Positions 1 through 11,076 of a DNA stretch of 54,378 nt are shown piece by piece. This DNA comes from Tieghemiomyces parasiticus (lineage: Eukaryota > Kickxellomycota > Dimargaritomycetes > Dimargaritales > Dimargaritaceae): the NCBI GenBank assembly GCA_027575765.1, contig JANBPT010000171.1:7946-62323 (forward strand), written 5' to 3'. Position 1 is the first letter of the stretch. The number at the start of each line of letters is the position of its first letter. A program made the position numbers and the translations under genes. A model generated the notes under the pieces. The model saw only the letters and a program-made list of their open reading frames with translations. It was not told the DNA's origin and made no database searches.

Positions 1-360
1 TTAGAATTGTCGGACCTCGATGAGAGCAAATTTTACGTATGGCCACCGCCCAAAAACGAGGACCCGTTAGAATTGTCGGACCTCGATGAGAGCAAATTTA
101 GTGTACGGCCGCCGCGCATTGACGACGAAGTACCCAAGTACCGTAAGAAGAGCAGTGCCAGAGATACCGTCCAAAGCAGCGGACAGTCCGAAGGGTGGAA
201 GATATCCAGTAGAAATAATGCCAACGAAGGACAGTCGCAGCCACAGTATCAGCTGTACCAGCAGCAGCAGCAGTATCAGCCATACCAGCAGCAGCCATAT
301 CAGCAGCAGCCATATCAGCAGCAGCCATATCAGCAGCAGCAGTATCACCACCAGCAGTAG
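1..360 (+). CDS. C-terminal part of a repeat-containing, Gln/Tyr-rich protein (5' partial)
   Basis: The reading frame is open from the first base and ends at a TAG at 358-360, so the start lies left of the window. The visible 119 residues begin with two copies of a 22-residue (66-bp) repeat with core LELSDLDESKF, at bases 1-66 and 67-132; the first 33 bases of the two copies are identical, and more copies may lie upstream. A basic/polar linker follows, then a low-complexity tail of QQQPY units built from a 12-bp tandem repeat (about 285-350). There is no transmembrane segment. The tail looks intrinsically disordered and aggregation- or condensate-prone, but that is inference. I do not recognise the family. 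The minus-strand frames over this region are shadows of the CAG-rich repeat. Confidence 0.6.
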   Translation, partial: LELSDLDESKFYVWPPPKNEDPLELSDLDESKFSVRPPRIDDEVPKYRKKSSARDTVQSSGQSEGWKISSRNNANEGQSQPQYQLYQQQQQYQPYQQQPYQQQPYQQQPYQQQQYHHQQ

Positions 361-3300
361 GAGCAGCAAGTTCAGGATAGGGTTAACGGATATTCTCGAA
401 CGTTTGGATTTGACCAGACACATTAGGCACTACTACGTATGTGCGATTAACTTCTCCTTTCTAGTTAACCCAACTCGAATGGCGAGATATCTCTTCCCCG
501 ACCGTGGCTGCATTATTTTGTAAGATGCACACATCATCTTTTCGTCCCCTTCTTTCACGTCGTACTAAACGCGGTATTGTCTTTGGTAAAAACCTACCTG
601 AGAGAAGAAGAGGGAAAACTAGTCAACAGTGTGACGAGATAATAATACTTATGGAAACGGAACTAAGGTGTGAAGCGGGATGCTGGCTGTCGAGGGGATA
701 ACCTGTCGTTTATTAAATAGCGATCGAGTGGGTGTTTTATACTGGACGGGTGGCCAGCGTCGTAGTAGCTGGATCAATAGTCGAGTAAGGGGAGTCCGGG
801 TAGACAGCACGAGGCGGGGCCGAGCGCCAGGTGGAATGGGAAGACAGCTGTTAGGCAGCCAAGGAAATACAAAGGGTAATACTGAAGGAAGACAACCCCT
901 AAAAGGATAAAAATATTATTGCCACCCGTCAAAAGGGGGCGACGTTCAACGGACCAGGAAGGTTGGCAGCGCTGGAAAAGGGTAATCTGTATGTCGAATA
1001 GGAGGCGGTAGGTAATGGAAGTGACGGAGATGTCACGGCTAATCGGATTAGTAGTTTTGGGCATGACACAATCTCGTTATTATCTATAATCATGCAAGGC
1101 TGGTCCTTGGGATCTGATTCCGCAGTCGGGCTCCCTGAGGGAGATAGCCAGACCGATTACTTTGGAAAGCGGAACCAGGCCATTGCTTCGCTTCGCGGTG
1201 AACAAACCGAGGCTTGGTGCTGTACCTTCATTGAAAATCAGTGCCACTGGAGGGGGGGTCGACGTACCACGGTGTCTGCAGGGCGTCCTGCGTGTTTCTT
1301 TTGTCCGCCTTCACCTTGCGATGTTAGCCTGTACTAAGGCTATATTGGTCAAGCACCAGTCCTAGGCTTAACTTGCTGTGAAGGATTGGCTTGACATACC
1401 AGCGGAGGGTTGCTGGTATACCTGAACGAACCATTGTGTGCAGCTCTTCCGTGCCCAGTACGCTCCCGTTGACATACAATCAACTGAAAGGTATTGTTAT
1501 CTATCGTTAATGGTCACCCCCTTACAATCGGTTCTACCCTACGAGAGCGCTGCTGCCGTTGCTTCTGAGGGGTGATGGACGAGGTGAGTTCAACTGGTTG
1601 TGTTTAAAAGGGGTCAGACTAGAGACCATGTCGTCCCCCCCTTTTTCCCCGGCTACAAGAAGGGCGCCCGTGCAGGACCCCACATGTTCCCTCGTTCGCT
1701 CAGGAAGGGGAAAGCAGCCCGGACTATAAGAAACTAATCCGTTACGGTAAAATGGCTGCAGATTGAGGGTTGGCCTGATCCGCGGCCGATAGTCAACTCG
1801 GTGGCTACCCATTGGTGGCATGGGGCACCTTACGGTGGAGGGACATTTCCTGATGACCTCATGGTGCTTGGCAGGCTACCCTTTTTGGCAATGCACCCAA
1901 TAAATAAACTGCAGCGGTTGATTTGCCGAGAGTGACACCTGGCCAACCTAGCGGATCGACTCCGTAGCCGCTACCTTACGGGCGGCCACCACCTTATAGA
2001 AAGGGGGGGGCTTACCTGCGCCGAGGGATACCTTCTGGTCATAGATTGTTGGCCTGACAACGTTAGTGCTGTATCGCGCGTTGGCTGTGGCGGGCCACTC
2101 CCATTTGCTACAAACTGCCACGCCAGAACCGCCATTGTCGGGGGGTTGCCTTGCCCATAGTCCGACTCAGTTACAGGTCACCTCATCGCCCGCCTCCCGG
2201 GCCCGAATGCTGCCGCGGCGACGGAGGCGGGATACGGAAACACACCCGCTGGGACGGTGCCAAATTCATTCGTTTTCCTTGCGAAAGGCTTGGCAGCATC
2301 ACTGGCCGCATGGCCAAAGCTTCCATGGAGAACCGAAGGGGGGAGATGGATGAGACTGCTGGATCGAGTGGACACTCCGATAAGAGAGTGATTGCCGCCC
2401 CTCTGTCTCGCCTCCCCACTCTTGGCAGCCAAGGTCCCTAGCGGGGTTGGTGGTGCATATCTTCTGTCGACTCCGTCTTCTACGCCACATCCCGCCATTA
2501 GGCACATGTACGCATGACCGCATTGACCGCGACTGCATACTCACTCCCCCCTTCTGGCTTACCGTCATCCCTCCTGACTGTATGCTGCGTCGGTGTCAAT
2601 GACTCCTCACCTTCCTTACCGCCCCCCTCCTAGACCCCAAGCCATATGACAGAGCTCGCCCACACCCTCCCCCGCGCTTTCCACAACGTTCCCTTGAGTG
2701 CTGGCCGCGAGACGTGTCCCAACTTTTTGTAGCCGTTCCCGACCTCGACCGCGCCCCTTGTTCACTGTGGAGCGGTACGGAGTCTCCCTGGCGGGGCACC
2801 CGGCCGCCCTAAGGTTTCCACCACCGCACCGTCCACTGGGGAGGGCCGTCATAATTCCTCCTTGTCCCCCTTTTTATACACAGAATAGCACCGGGCATCC
2901 ACCCTTTACACCTTCCGCCCTAGAGCTCTCATTCCACTCGCCCTTTCCTTCCTTTAAACCCGGCCACCATCCCTCAACCGCTGCACCATTATTATTCCGT
3001 GCCCATCTTCCCTCTTTGTGCTCTTGCTATGCACACCTGTGCCACCGCCGATTACTTTTAGCCGTCGTTGGCCTCTTCCGTCTAGTTCGCCTCGTACAAA
3101 AGACTGTGGCTACCGTTGGTAACACTGCCGTCCCTCCCGCTCCTCTTCCTTCAACTCACCGCGGCTTTCACGCGCCCCTCCATTCCTGGGTACTCATTCA
3201 CCACCCACCCGACCCGTCACCTGCCTACCACCCTTCGCCGTGGCCATATAGCTTGGCCAACCACCATAGCTGCACTCCCAATCCTTAGTTGCTCCCTCAC

Positions 3301-3793
3301 CTTCATAGCTCCGGCCCCGCATCGGACTTCCCTTGGCCATCGCGCTACCCTCTCCACGCCTTGGTCACTCGTTACCTTCGGCTCCTCCCAAACAACCCGT
3401 CACAGCCCTTCCTAAACCCCTTTTTGGGCCCCTCACCTTGACCCTACATTAACTCTGATAATACCCCTTGTAGGTTTCAGACTTTTCTAACTCCCTTGCT
3501 CCATCGGGGCTGCTTGCACTGACAGAGGCCGTATGATTATGGACTCTGGCCGATATACCCAAGCCCGCCACCCTCTTTCTCTCCCCCCATTGTTTTAAGG
3601 CCTATACAGCCTTCGCCGCCTAGTCGCCCCGCGGTCCAAACCCTCTACTCCCACCCCCTACACCGTCATCCCTACGCCATTCCCCCCAGCCTCTCAGTCC
3701 ACCACATCTTTCAAACTCCACCTCCGCCCGTACCTACCCGGCCTGTCAGACCCACACTATTTGCATTGACCTGGTCATATCCCACGGACCCCG
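361..3793. other. Intergenic region, right third strongly pyrimidine-rich on + strand
   Basis: No convincing gene. From about 2600 to 3790 the + strand is heavily C/T-biased, which removes stop codons and produces long spurious open frames (for example 2698-3288, a Pro/His/Ser-rich conceptual product). The same pyrimidine bias occurs just upstream of other + strand genes here, so this is probably the promoter/leader zone of the GRAMD4-like gene. A purine-rich segment at about 790-860 resembles one at 31785-31850 (see findings). Confidence 0.5.
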
Positions 3794-6602
3794 ATGGGCG
3801 ACCCGAAACCCCCAACTTCAATTCAGTATCGTCGGCTCCACTCCCAAGTATCGGAGGTTGAGGCCGTCCCCGTTAAACTATCCGAAAGTGTCTGCACTGA
3901 CGCATTTTGCGATGACCAGGGCCGCGTGGACTACGGTGGTTACGTCGCGGCCGTCCTGCGCCATTACGTCCACCTATATGCTGCCGACAAGGTAGACCGG
4001 CAAGACCCGACCAACAGCGATTTTCATCTTACCCAGTTCCTCACGTCGGTCGACCGCCTGAGCGAGGTCGCCGAGCCCTACCGCCGACTAGGCAACTGGG
4101 CGTTCCGGGTAGCTACATGGACGTCATTTTACGAATCAGCTTTTTGGTGCCTGGTAAGTTTCTACGACCGTTTGAGCCGTCGGTGAAAACATAAAAGAGA
4201 TGGCAAGTTACCCAACGGTTACTCGCGTCTTTATTCCCCCTCTCTCCCCCTTCAGCGTGATCCCTACCGTACAGGGGTACGCTAGAAACACCGGATAATC
4301 CGGCCAGTCCTGGCGGGACACCCTGGGTCCTGACGTGTCCATGTGGTCTTAAAAAACATATTCCTGGCATGATGTTGGACTGACTATTCTACCACCATCC
4401 TCACACCCACTATCCTCTCCACTTTGTTTTGGACTCTCACTCGTCCGCTAGCTCTACTGGGCTCTCCTATACTACGGCCTACTTATCCAGGCCTTCATCA
4501 TCTACTTCCTGACAATCATCATACGGCACGGCTTAAATCCCAGCCTGGAAATCGGCTTCGGCTCGCCGAGTCACGACCCATCTGAGTCCACCGAATCGCA
4601 CTCTAAACTGGGCCGCACCAAACACCACGGCACACAGCTATCCAAGCGGGGAAAGGCAAAGCTCGTCACAGAATTATGGGGCCTGTGGAAAACGCGGATG
4701 GGTTACGTGGTGCACCGCGAAATGAAGGACCGTACCGAAATCCTGGAGAAGGTGCGCAACGCTGTCAAGTGGCGACAGCCGCGAGCAACCCTCTACGTAG
4801 TCAGCGTCATGGCCTGCTACCTCGTATCTCTCACGGTGTTACCTTTATCCTTTGGCCTCCGCTACGCTGGCTTCTGCCTCGGCCTCGAGGTCTTTTTACT
4901 CTTTAACCTCCGGGTCCGCTTTCCGCGGTACCGCCGCCTCTTTTCGATCCTGAACTGGCACGTCTGGCCTGTCCCAGATGATGCTACCTACGCCATGCAG
5001 GTCCTACGCCAGTCCAGCGTTCCGCTCCGGCGACCCAACTCAACGGTTACAATGTCCGAGTCCCCGTCAGTACCCACTACGGCGCCCGCCGGAACCTACT
5101 TGACCCTATCGACGTTGAATCCGTTCTCCGCCACAAATTTGTCGCTACGTAAGTCTACCTCTCGGACCGCCCTCAACAATCCTATCGCAGAAAATTCAGC
5201 CGCGGCGGCCGGCATCGACGGCCAAGGTGGGTTCCCGCTCCCGATCGCCCGAAGCGCGGTCCGTAACGAGCGGTCGGCCTCTTGGGCGTCACCATCCCCT
5301 CCCCTCCTCCCAGCACATCACCGGCGGTTTCCCTCAAGTAACATCAAGTTGCTTTCTGACGAAGAAGAGAAGGAAGGGCACCCGCATCCGACGCGTACGC
5401 GGCTCACCCAGTCTCGCCTGGCTCGGCCGTTCCACAAAGTAAAGGACGGTGTGCAACGCGGCGCCGAGCAGATCCGCCGCTTATCTCACCGCGCCTCTAA
5501 GTTGAACGTGAGCACTCCGGATCCCTCGCCCAACGACAAGTTAACTCCACCGAACGAGTTCCCCTTGTCCCAAACAGCCGCCCAGCTCGCGCCCACGCGC
5601 CTCGGCGGCTATGATGGGGGTCCCGCCTTCAGCGATGACGATCTGGCACCAGGGGGTTTCCGTCGACGCATGTCCCAGTCTGTCGGCTGTCTCGATTTCC
5701 CGCTCGACCAGGACCTACCTCCCATGCTCATTGTACCCGATTCAACTCCGCCTGCAACCCTCAATAAGCGGGCCTCCGCGACTAGTATGCGGGGTCCGCC
5801 GTGTGTGCCCTTACCTCCGCTGCCCTCGCGCGAAGTTCAACGCCGTAGCCCCGATCTGAACACGGCTGAAGTTTACCATACGGCCCCGCCACTCTCACCG
5901 GACTCCTCGCTGATCACCGCCTGCAGTCCGCAGGAGACGGCGGACCGGCAGGCTCGAAATTCGTTCGGGGCCCGATCTGCGGGCTCCACGGGTTCATCGG
6001 CGTCGTTTGTCGGCGGAGACCCTGTAAGCACCCTTGCACGCGGGCTTCCGTCTGCGATCGACTCGAAGTGGTCATCTCCAAAATTCGGGACCGCTCTGCT
6101 GCCCGACAACGCCTTTCCGACCAACCTAGGTCAAGGCCCCAGCGACTACGAGGACGATGACAACGATGGTGGTAATTGCAGCAGTATCGACGAGGAGGGC
6201 GAAAGCGATGAAGAGGACGGAGAGGAGGTCACTTTTCCGTCTGCCCGCGGACCCATCGCCGCCGGAGCCAGCCAGACTCTCCCGACGGACGACTACTCAG
6301 ACGAAACCTTGGAGTTCCGGTGCCTCTACAAGGGCGTGCCAGGGTACCTAGTGATAGACCAGGCCACGCTCACCTTCCGCAAATCCCGCGTTCTTGGTGC
6401 ACATACGGGTGACCCCGTCCCGCTCGATTGGGTCGTCGGCGTCCGAAAATCCTCCAGCCATAACCTCCTCATGTACCGTAGCCCCGGTCTCGTAATCAAG
6501 CTGTCCAACAAGCAGTGTATGGGCTTCAAGAATGTCGCCCGCAGGGATGAGGCGTTCCATGCACTGATTGTTCGGTGCCGAAAGCAGTGGCAACACGTTT
6601 GA
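3794..6602 (+). CDS. GRAMD4-like GRAM-domain membrane protein
   Basis: Two exons, 3794-4153 and 4452-6602, coding 836 residues. The intron has a GTAAGT donor and TAG acceptor and joins in phase 0 within a membrane segment (FWCL joined to LYWALLYYG). Predicted order: helical N-terminus; hydrophobic segments at about 117-145 and 233-271; a conserved stretch RFPRYRRLFSILNWHVWPVP after the second; a long disordered Ser/Pro/acidic region (about 290-735); and a C-terminal GRAM domain (738-836) with LYKGVPGYLVI and the GFKNVARRDEAF end typical of the fold. GRAM domains bind phosphoinositides or membranes, and GRAMD4 relatives sit on ER or mitochondrial membranes. The membrane pair followed by a terminal GRAM is the GRAMD4 layout. 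The first in-frame ATG was used. An AT-rich site at 6752-6760 may serve polyadenylation. An internal GTAAGT at about 5150 is in frame and could be an alternative donor. Family assignment is from memory. Confidence 0.8.
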
Positions 6603-6845
6603 CACTCATCTCACTATTGTTTATCGGGTCGTCGTTATTTGGGACTGTAAATAAGCTTGCGCGGGTTCACTCCCCTCCTCCCTCTGCCTCCTGACTTGCT
6701 GAATCTGCTGACTCTTGGCAGCTTTATGTTAACCGAAAAATCATGTACCGTTCCTAATTAAAACCTATTGTATTTTGATCTTCACAAGACATCGTAGCCA
6801 AGTAGTCCACCGGCACCTAACTCTTGCTTGCGCAGTTTCTCTAGC

Positions 6846-6887
6846 CTCCAGCTTGTAGGGTAAAGCAACCTGCCCTACAAGCTGGAG
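6846..6887. repeat. Perfect 15-bp inverted repeat (hairpin), 12-nt loop
   Basis: The left arm CTCCAGCTTGTAGGG (6846-6860) and right arm CCCTACAAGCTGGAG (6873-6887) are exact reverse complements around a 12-nt loop. It lies about 245 nt past the stop of the GRAMD4-like gene and 437 nt past the stop of the convergent GAL1. It could be a 3'-end structure, a transcription-blocking element between convergent genes, or a small transposon footprint. Confidence 0.9.
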
Positions 6888-7241
6888 TTATATAGGCATT
6901 GATAGTTGATGGGGGAGACCTCTTGGAGTTCGGTCGCAACGCAGGTTATCAATGTCAATAAACCACTATGAACTTTGGGTAGCAATATGAGCAGTGTTGA
7001 TCGGAAGGGCGGAGGAGTATCGAGCAGCGTCGGCCACAACGACTTGGAGCGGGAATGACATTGTAGTGGGGGGAGGGTTCCCTGTCAGCCCATTGTGATA
7101 CACCCTCTCCTCTTCAAAAAAAATCGGCCTACCGGTATTAGTGATGAAACAGACGGCCTCCAAAGCTCTAGATGGGATAATATAAAAGTTTTTCTTAACA
7201 TAGATTTCAGTATACATAAGGTATATCCCTCTCCCCCTTTC

Positions 7242-7276
7242 TGTCTCTCTCTCTCTATACATATATATATATATGT
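7242..7276. repeat. CT then TA microsatellite
   Basis: A run of CT dinucleotides is followed directly by TA dinucleotides, in the 3' flank of GAL1 about 50 nt from its stop codon. Confidence 0.9.
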
Positions 7277-7323
7277 ATTTACTAAGATACAAATAGACTG
7301 GGCCTTCAGTCCATCCGAATTCC

Positions 7324-9171
7324 TCAGAAAGCCGAGGGCCGGTACACGACCGCCCCTCGTCCGGGCAGCGTCGCAAAGATGAGATCGGACTGCACATCGA
7401 CGTTACGCAAGTGTGGAAAGCGCGCCTGGTAGTACTCACGGTGGACCTGGCGAATGAACGTCTCGCAGCGGTCGGCCGGTACGAGTGACACAGTGCAACC
7501 GCCCCATCCGGCCCCCGTGAGCCGCGACCCGACGGCACCCGCCGCGCGACAGACGGCCACCAGGGCGTCCAGTTCGGGGCAGCTACAATCGAAATCATCG
7601 CGGCAGCTGGTTTGGCTCTGGTTCATTAGGTCGCCGAGTTGGTGGAAGAGGTCGGTTCCGTCCGTTGTCGATGATAAGGATGATGATGATGGTGACAACG
7701 ATAATGCCGATGCCGAGGCGTGTTCCTGGCAGATGCGGCGGAACTGGACGACGCGGAGGGCCTCGGAAAACACGTGGCGGGCCCGCTCGGCCACCTGAAA
7801 GGTATCGGCGTGGATGGGGAACCGGTCCATCTCGGTCTGGCTCTCCAAGTCGGCCCAGTTGGTATCTAGGTAGTGGGCAATGGCCTCCCGCGTGAGATTA
7901 GTCCGACCCTTGCTGTCGGCGGGTATGGCGAAGGCTTGCTCGCACCGGTCCAGCATGGTGGTTAGCCGTTCGACCCAGGCGTCTGTACATAGGTCAGCCT
8001 CTACTGACATCGTTTTGAGCAGGTCTTCCATTTTCTCGTTATCGTCACCGGTGGTGGGGTTGGCACCAACCTCGTTACCTCCTCTTCCTCCCCCTTCCGT
8101 CCCACCGAGCGGCGCAAAATATTCGTCCATGACCAGTTTGTAGTGCACCCGGGGCCGGGCGTCCAAAATTCGAGGCCGCCGGTCAATCCCCAGGTATTTG
8201 GCCAGCATGAGGGCGCCCAGCCGAGTCTCAACGACCCGCAGGTTATAGCACACGGGCGCCGTGACGAACTTGTCACTCGTGACCAAACTGTTAGCAATGA
8301 CGAACGTCAGGGCCGCCGGGGTGACGGTCGGGAATGGGATCGGGGTGGCGCGGAGCCTGGGAAAGAATTCAATGAAGGAGGCGGCATTGGGTAACGACAT
8401 GATACTGCACGTCTGGTCCATCCCACCACTGTTGACGCCGACGTAGCGTTCACTGCGGATGGCAACGTCGGTGACGACGGAGCGTGGAATGGTGACGGAT
8501 CGGGCGGCCAAGGAGCCGGGAGCCTTTCCGTCGACATGTGGCGTCGGGTCTTGAGCCTCCAGGGTGGCTATCACCGAACACGAGACGAATGCCGAAGAGC
8601 TGGACAGACCCGCACCCGTAGGAATGTCGCCGTCTACCAGGCATAGCATACCCGGGGTCATCGGCAGCGGCAGGCCAACGGAGTGTCGACGGTATAGCAG
8701 TTCGTGCGCGCCCCGGTAGCCACACTTGAAATAGTTGTCCCAAGCGTGGCGGGTGGCGTCAATATCGACCACGGCGGGCCCATCACCTCCCGGACGGACT
8801 GCACTCGGCAGACTTGGACACGACCGGTGCTGAAAGGTGGACCGCGGGAATTTGTCGCGGAGTCGGTTGGCCAGGTGTATCTGCGGTGCCCACTCGGCCA
8901 TACTCGTCGAGCGGGTACCAGCAGGATGCTCTGGGGCAACGGCAATGAGGCAGTCCCGCTCGATGGCCATGGGGAACACGGGTAGGCCACAGTAGTCAAT
9001 GTGCTCGCCAATTAGGTTGACACGGCCCGGGGCGCGGGCGATAAACGCCGGCGGGCGATCGTACAGCTGCTGGAACTCATCGACCAGGTGACGGTACCGC
9101 TGCGTTTGTGCGGGCAGCGCCTCCGAAGGGTAAATGTCAACTAGACTGTCGACGACAGGCACGGGGTCCAT
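7324..9171 (-). CDS. GAL1: Galactokinase (GHMP kinase family)
   Basis: Single exon, 615 residues from the ATG at 9171; the frame is open two codons further to a TTG, but the ATG is the better start. Phosphorylates galactose to galactose-1-phosphate in the cytosol (Leloir pathway). The galactokinase signature GRVNLIGEHIDYCG is at 49-62. The GHMP ATP-binding motif GDIPTGAGLSSSSAF is at about 181-195 and keeps its serines, unlike yeast GAL3-type sensors. The catalytic Asp is in GGMDQTCS (Asp252), and the C-terminal motif GSRLTGAGWGGC starts at about 548. It is longer than typical fungal enzymes (about 520) because of low-complexity inserts, one Gly/Asn-rich near the middle and one Ser-rich before motif 3. 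No epimerase or uridylyltransferase gene is adjacent. All catalytic motifs are intact, so it is probably a true kinase. Confidence 0.96.
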   Translation of the reverse strand: MDPVPVVDSLVDIYPSEALPAQTQRYRHLVDEFQQLYDRPPAFIARAPGRVNLIGEHIDYCGLPVFPMAIERDCLIAVAPEHPAGTRSTSMAEWAPQIHLANRLRDKFPRSTFQHRSCPSLPSAVRPGGDGPAVVDIDATRHAWDNYFKCGYRGAHELLYRRHSVGLPLPMTPGMLCLVDGDIPTGAGLSSSSAFVSCSVIATLEAQDPTPHVDGKAPGSLAARSVTIPRSVVTDVAIRSERYVGVNSGGMDQTCSIMSLPNAASFIEFFPRLRATPIPFPTVTPAALTFVIANSLVTSDKFVTAPVCYNLRVVETRLGALMLAKYLGIDRRPRILDARPRVHYKLVMDEYFAPLGGTEGGGRGGNEVGANPTTGDDNEKMEDLLKTMSVEADLCTDAWVERLTTMLDRCEQAFAIPADSKGRTNLTREAIAHYLDTNWADLESQTEMDRFPIHADTFQVAERARHVFSEALRVVQFRRICQEHASASALSLSPSSSSLSSTTDGTDLFHQLGDLMNQSQTSCRDDFDCSCPELDALVAVCRAAGAVGSRLTGAGWGGCTVSLVPADRCETFIRQVHREYYQARFPHLRNVDVQSDLIFATLPGRGAVVYRPSAF

Positions 9172-9909
9172 GGTCAAAATATAGTGAGAGAGGGCGAGGG
9201 GTCTAGTCGGCGAACAACTGGGCTGGAACGGCGGTGTGACGACTGCGTCAGACCAGTAAAGCGCAGGCAGGAGCGTGTCAGGAAAGGGTCGGTTTTCTAG
9301 ATACTTTTGCCGAATGGCGGGCGGGGGGGTGACAATGCCAATAGAGCCGGACGTCGTCGTAGGTGCGAGTCACAATGAGGGTTTTTACCAGAAGGGGGGG
9401 GGGGGCAAAATCTAGCAGGGTGAGGCACGTAGTGCTTAGAAGCTCAACGTTTCGCCCAACGCGCAGCTGGGCTCCCACACTGCCTAGAGTCGAGTAGAGG
9501 GGATGGGTGTCTCAAGTGAGGGGGTCTGGTGACGGGTATATTTGTCCCACAAGTCAAGTCGACTCGCTCTCCTAACACAGTTTCTATCGACTGGCTCTCC
9601 CTTCTTGCGGAGTTGATGTTGGAGTCTCAGCACGACTGGTGCCGTCGAAAATAGCTTGACCTGGCATGCCTCCTCGCTCCATGATGGTAAAAAATAATAC
9701 CACTTATTCGCCTGGCTGATAAGCCGAAGCCACTCCTGGAACCTTTCGTCTTGACGTGCCCCCCTTCCCCTTCTCGCCTTTATCCCTCTTAAAAAAATTT
9801 TAAATCTGGATTTCGCAGTGCCGTACCGATTTTTTTTCCACTCTACGGTGGAGCTCATAGCAGGACTAATCTGAATAGCGCTACCCCTGTCGGCCGACTC
9901 ATGCCGCGC

Positions 9910-9918
9910 CTATATGAA
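9910..9918 (+). promoter_or_regulatory. TATA-like element of SUI1
   Basis: CTATATGAA lies in a GC-rich context about 30-40 nt before a CAGACTATC stretch that could hold the transcription start. It is 510 nt upstream of the SUI1 ATG, a distance explained if the 5'UTR intron at 10072-10384 is removed. Confidence 0.45.
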
Positions 9919-10071
9919 GCAGGCCGCTTTCCTTACCAACCAGACTATCTCATTCCTTGTGTATTATCAGCTATCTCTTTACTCCTGTGACATAATTATT
10001 TCTTGTATGTGTATATTTGCCTTCCTACTTCAAGTACCCCCTGCCACCCCACCGCCGTGCCAATCAACCAG

Positions 10072-10384
10072 GTAAGCCCTCTACTTTCCCACTCAATTGT
10101 TTCTCCCATGATTCTCCACGATTTTCCCCACCTACTGCGCCGCCCGCCTCCTCCTCTCGCTCTAACCATCGCCATACGCATCTCCCATATCACGACCCCT
10201 CACACAACCACCACCAACGGCTGCCTACCCTCCCCTCATCTCTTTTCACCCATTCACCGATCTTCTAGCTTCATCTTTCTGCATCTCTATATTGTACTTA
10301 CGAGATCCTTACGCCATCCTCTCTTTCCCATCCCAACTTCATTCCTGTTTCTCAAGTAACCTTGACCTTCCATTTGTTGCCTAG
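10072..10384 (+). other. Probable 5'UTR intron of SUI1
   Basis: The donor CCAG|GTAAGC is at 10072. The acceptor is TTGTTGCCTAG at 10384, preceded by a CTTGAC branch-like sequence and a pyrimidine tract. Removal leaves a 43-nt leader segment before the ATG at 10428. The donor resembles the GTAAGT donors of the coding introns in this window. Inferred from sequence only. Confidence 0.55.
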
Positions 10385-10427
10385 TACTGCCATAAGATCC
10401 CGACACCTTTCCCATCTACCCGCGCTT

Positions 10428-11076
10428 ATGTCCGATATCCAAAACTTCAAGAAGGTCGACCCGTTTGCCGACATCGGCGAGGATACCCTCCCTGATCAGG
10501 CCGATAAGATTCGTAAGTGTCTATTCTTCCCGACCATCCCAAATCTGGGCGAACACGGAACTATGTGATGATGAACATTATATTCCTCATAAACGGATAC
10601 ACGGGTCCAACCGTTTTGGAGGGGCCCCCGTGATGAATGCTTATTGTTTCCCTTAACCGGGTGATAGTCATAGTTACACTGATAGTTTCCCATGTGTACT
10701 CGCCAAGCTGTAGCTGTATTCTTCCAGCACCCCTAACAGATTTCCTTACAGCAGCTCCACTAACAACGCCCTCCCAAACTGCCACATGCATCCGCAAATA
10801 ATCTCTGCTTCGCACGTCCCGCAAACAGACATTCGTATCCAGCAGCGCAATGGCCGCAAGACTATCACGACCGTCCAGGGCCTCAGCTCCGCTCTTGATC
10901 TCAAGAAAATCCTTAAGAGTCTGAAGAAAGTCCAGGCCTGTAACGGGACCATCGTTGAGGACGAGGAGCATGGCGACGTCATCCAGCTCCAGGGTGATCA
11001 GCGGGATGCTATCGCCCTTTTCCTGGCCTCCGAGGGAATCGCCGCCAAGGCTAATATCAAGATCCACGGTTTCTAG
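10428..11076 (+). CDS. SUI1: Translation initiation factor eIF1
   Basis: Two exons, 10428-10512 and 10829-11076, 110 residues. The intron has GTAAGT and ACAG ends and splits a His codon in phase 1, giving ADKI-H-IRIQQRNGRK, the expected continuous eIF1 sequence. eIF1 binds the 40S subunit near the P site, keeps the scanning complex open and enforces AUG selection. Hallmarks are the N-terminal FDPFAD-like block (VDPFADIGED, 11-20), RIQQRNGRKTITTVQGL, the conserved NGTIVEDEEHGDVIQLQGDQR segment and the terminal NIKIHGF. Length matches the family (108-113). It is preceded by a pyrimidine-rich leader and probably a 5'UTR intron. Confidence 0.97.

Larger units (their letters stand above)
6603..7323. 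other. Convergent intergenic spacer with hairpin and dinucleotide repeats
   Basis: This is the shared 3' flank of the GRAMD4-like gene (+) and GAL1 (-). It holds an AATAAA at 6957-6962, the perfect inverted repeat at 6846-6887, and CT/TA microsatellites near 7242-7276. No coding potential is evident. Confidence 0.6.
9172..10427. other. Divergent intergenic region between GAL1 and SUI1
   Basis: This is the promoter region of GAL1 (reading left) and of SUI1 (reading right). It contains the SUI1 TATA-like element and a probable SUI1 5'UTR intron, listed separately. A 124-codon minus-strand frame at 9484-9858 has no recognisable features and was not called. Confidence 0.5.

Noticed and set aside
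2698..3288. 196-codon + strand frame
   Set aside because: It lies in C/T-rich DNA where stop codons are rare; the product is Pro/His/Ser-rich with no motif, and other frames in the region are also open.
9484..9858. 124-codon minus-strand frame between GAL1 and SUI1
   Set aside because: No motif, signal peptide, splice or promoter context; length is compatible with chance in a 1.2-kb spacer.
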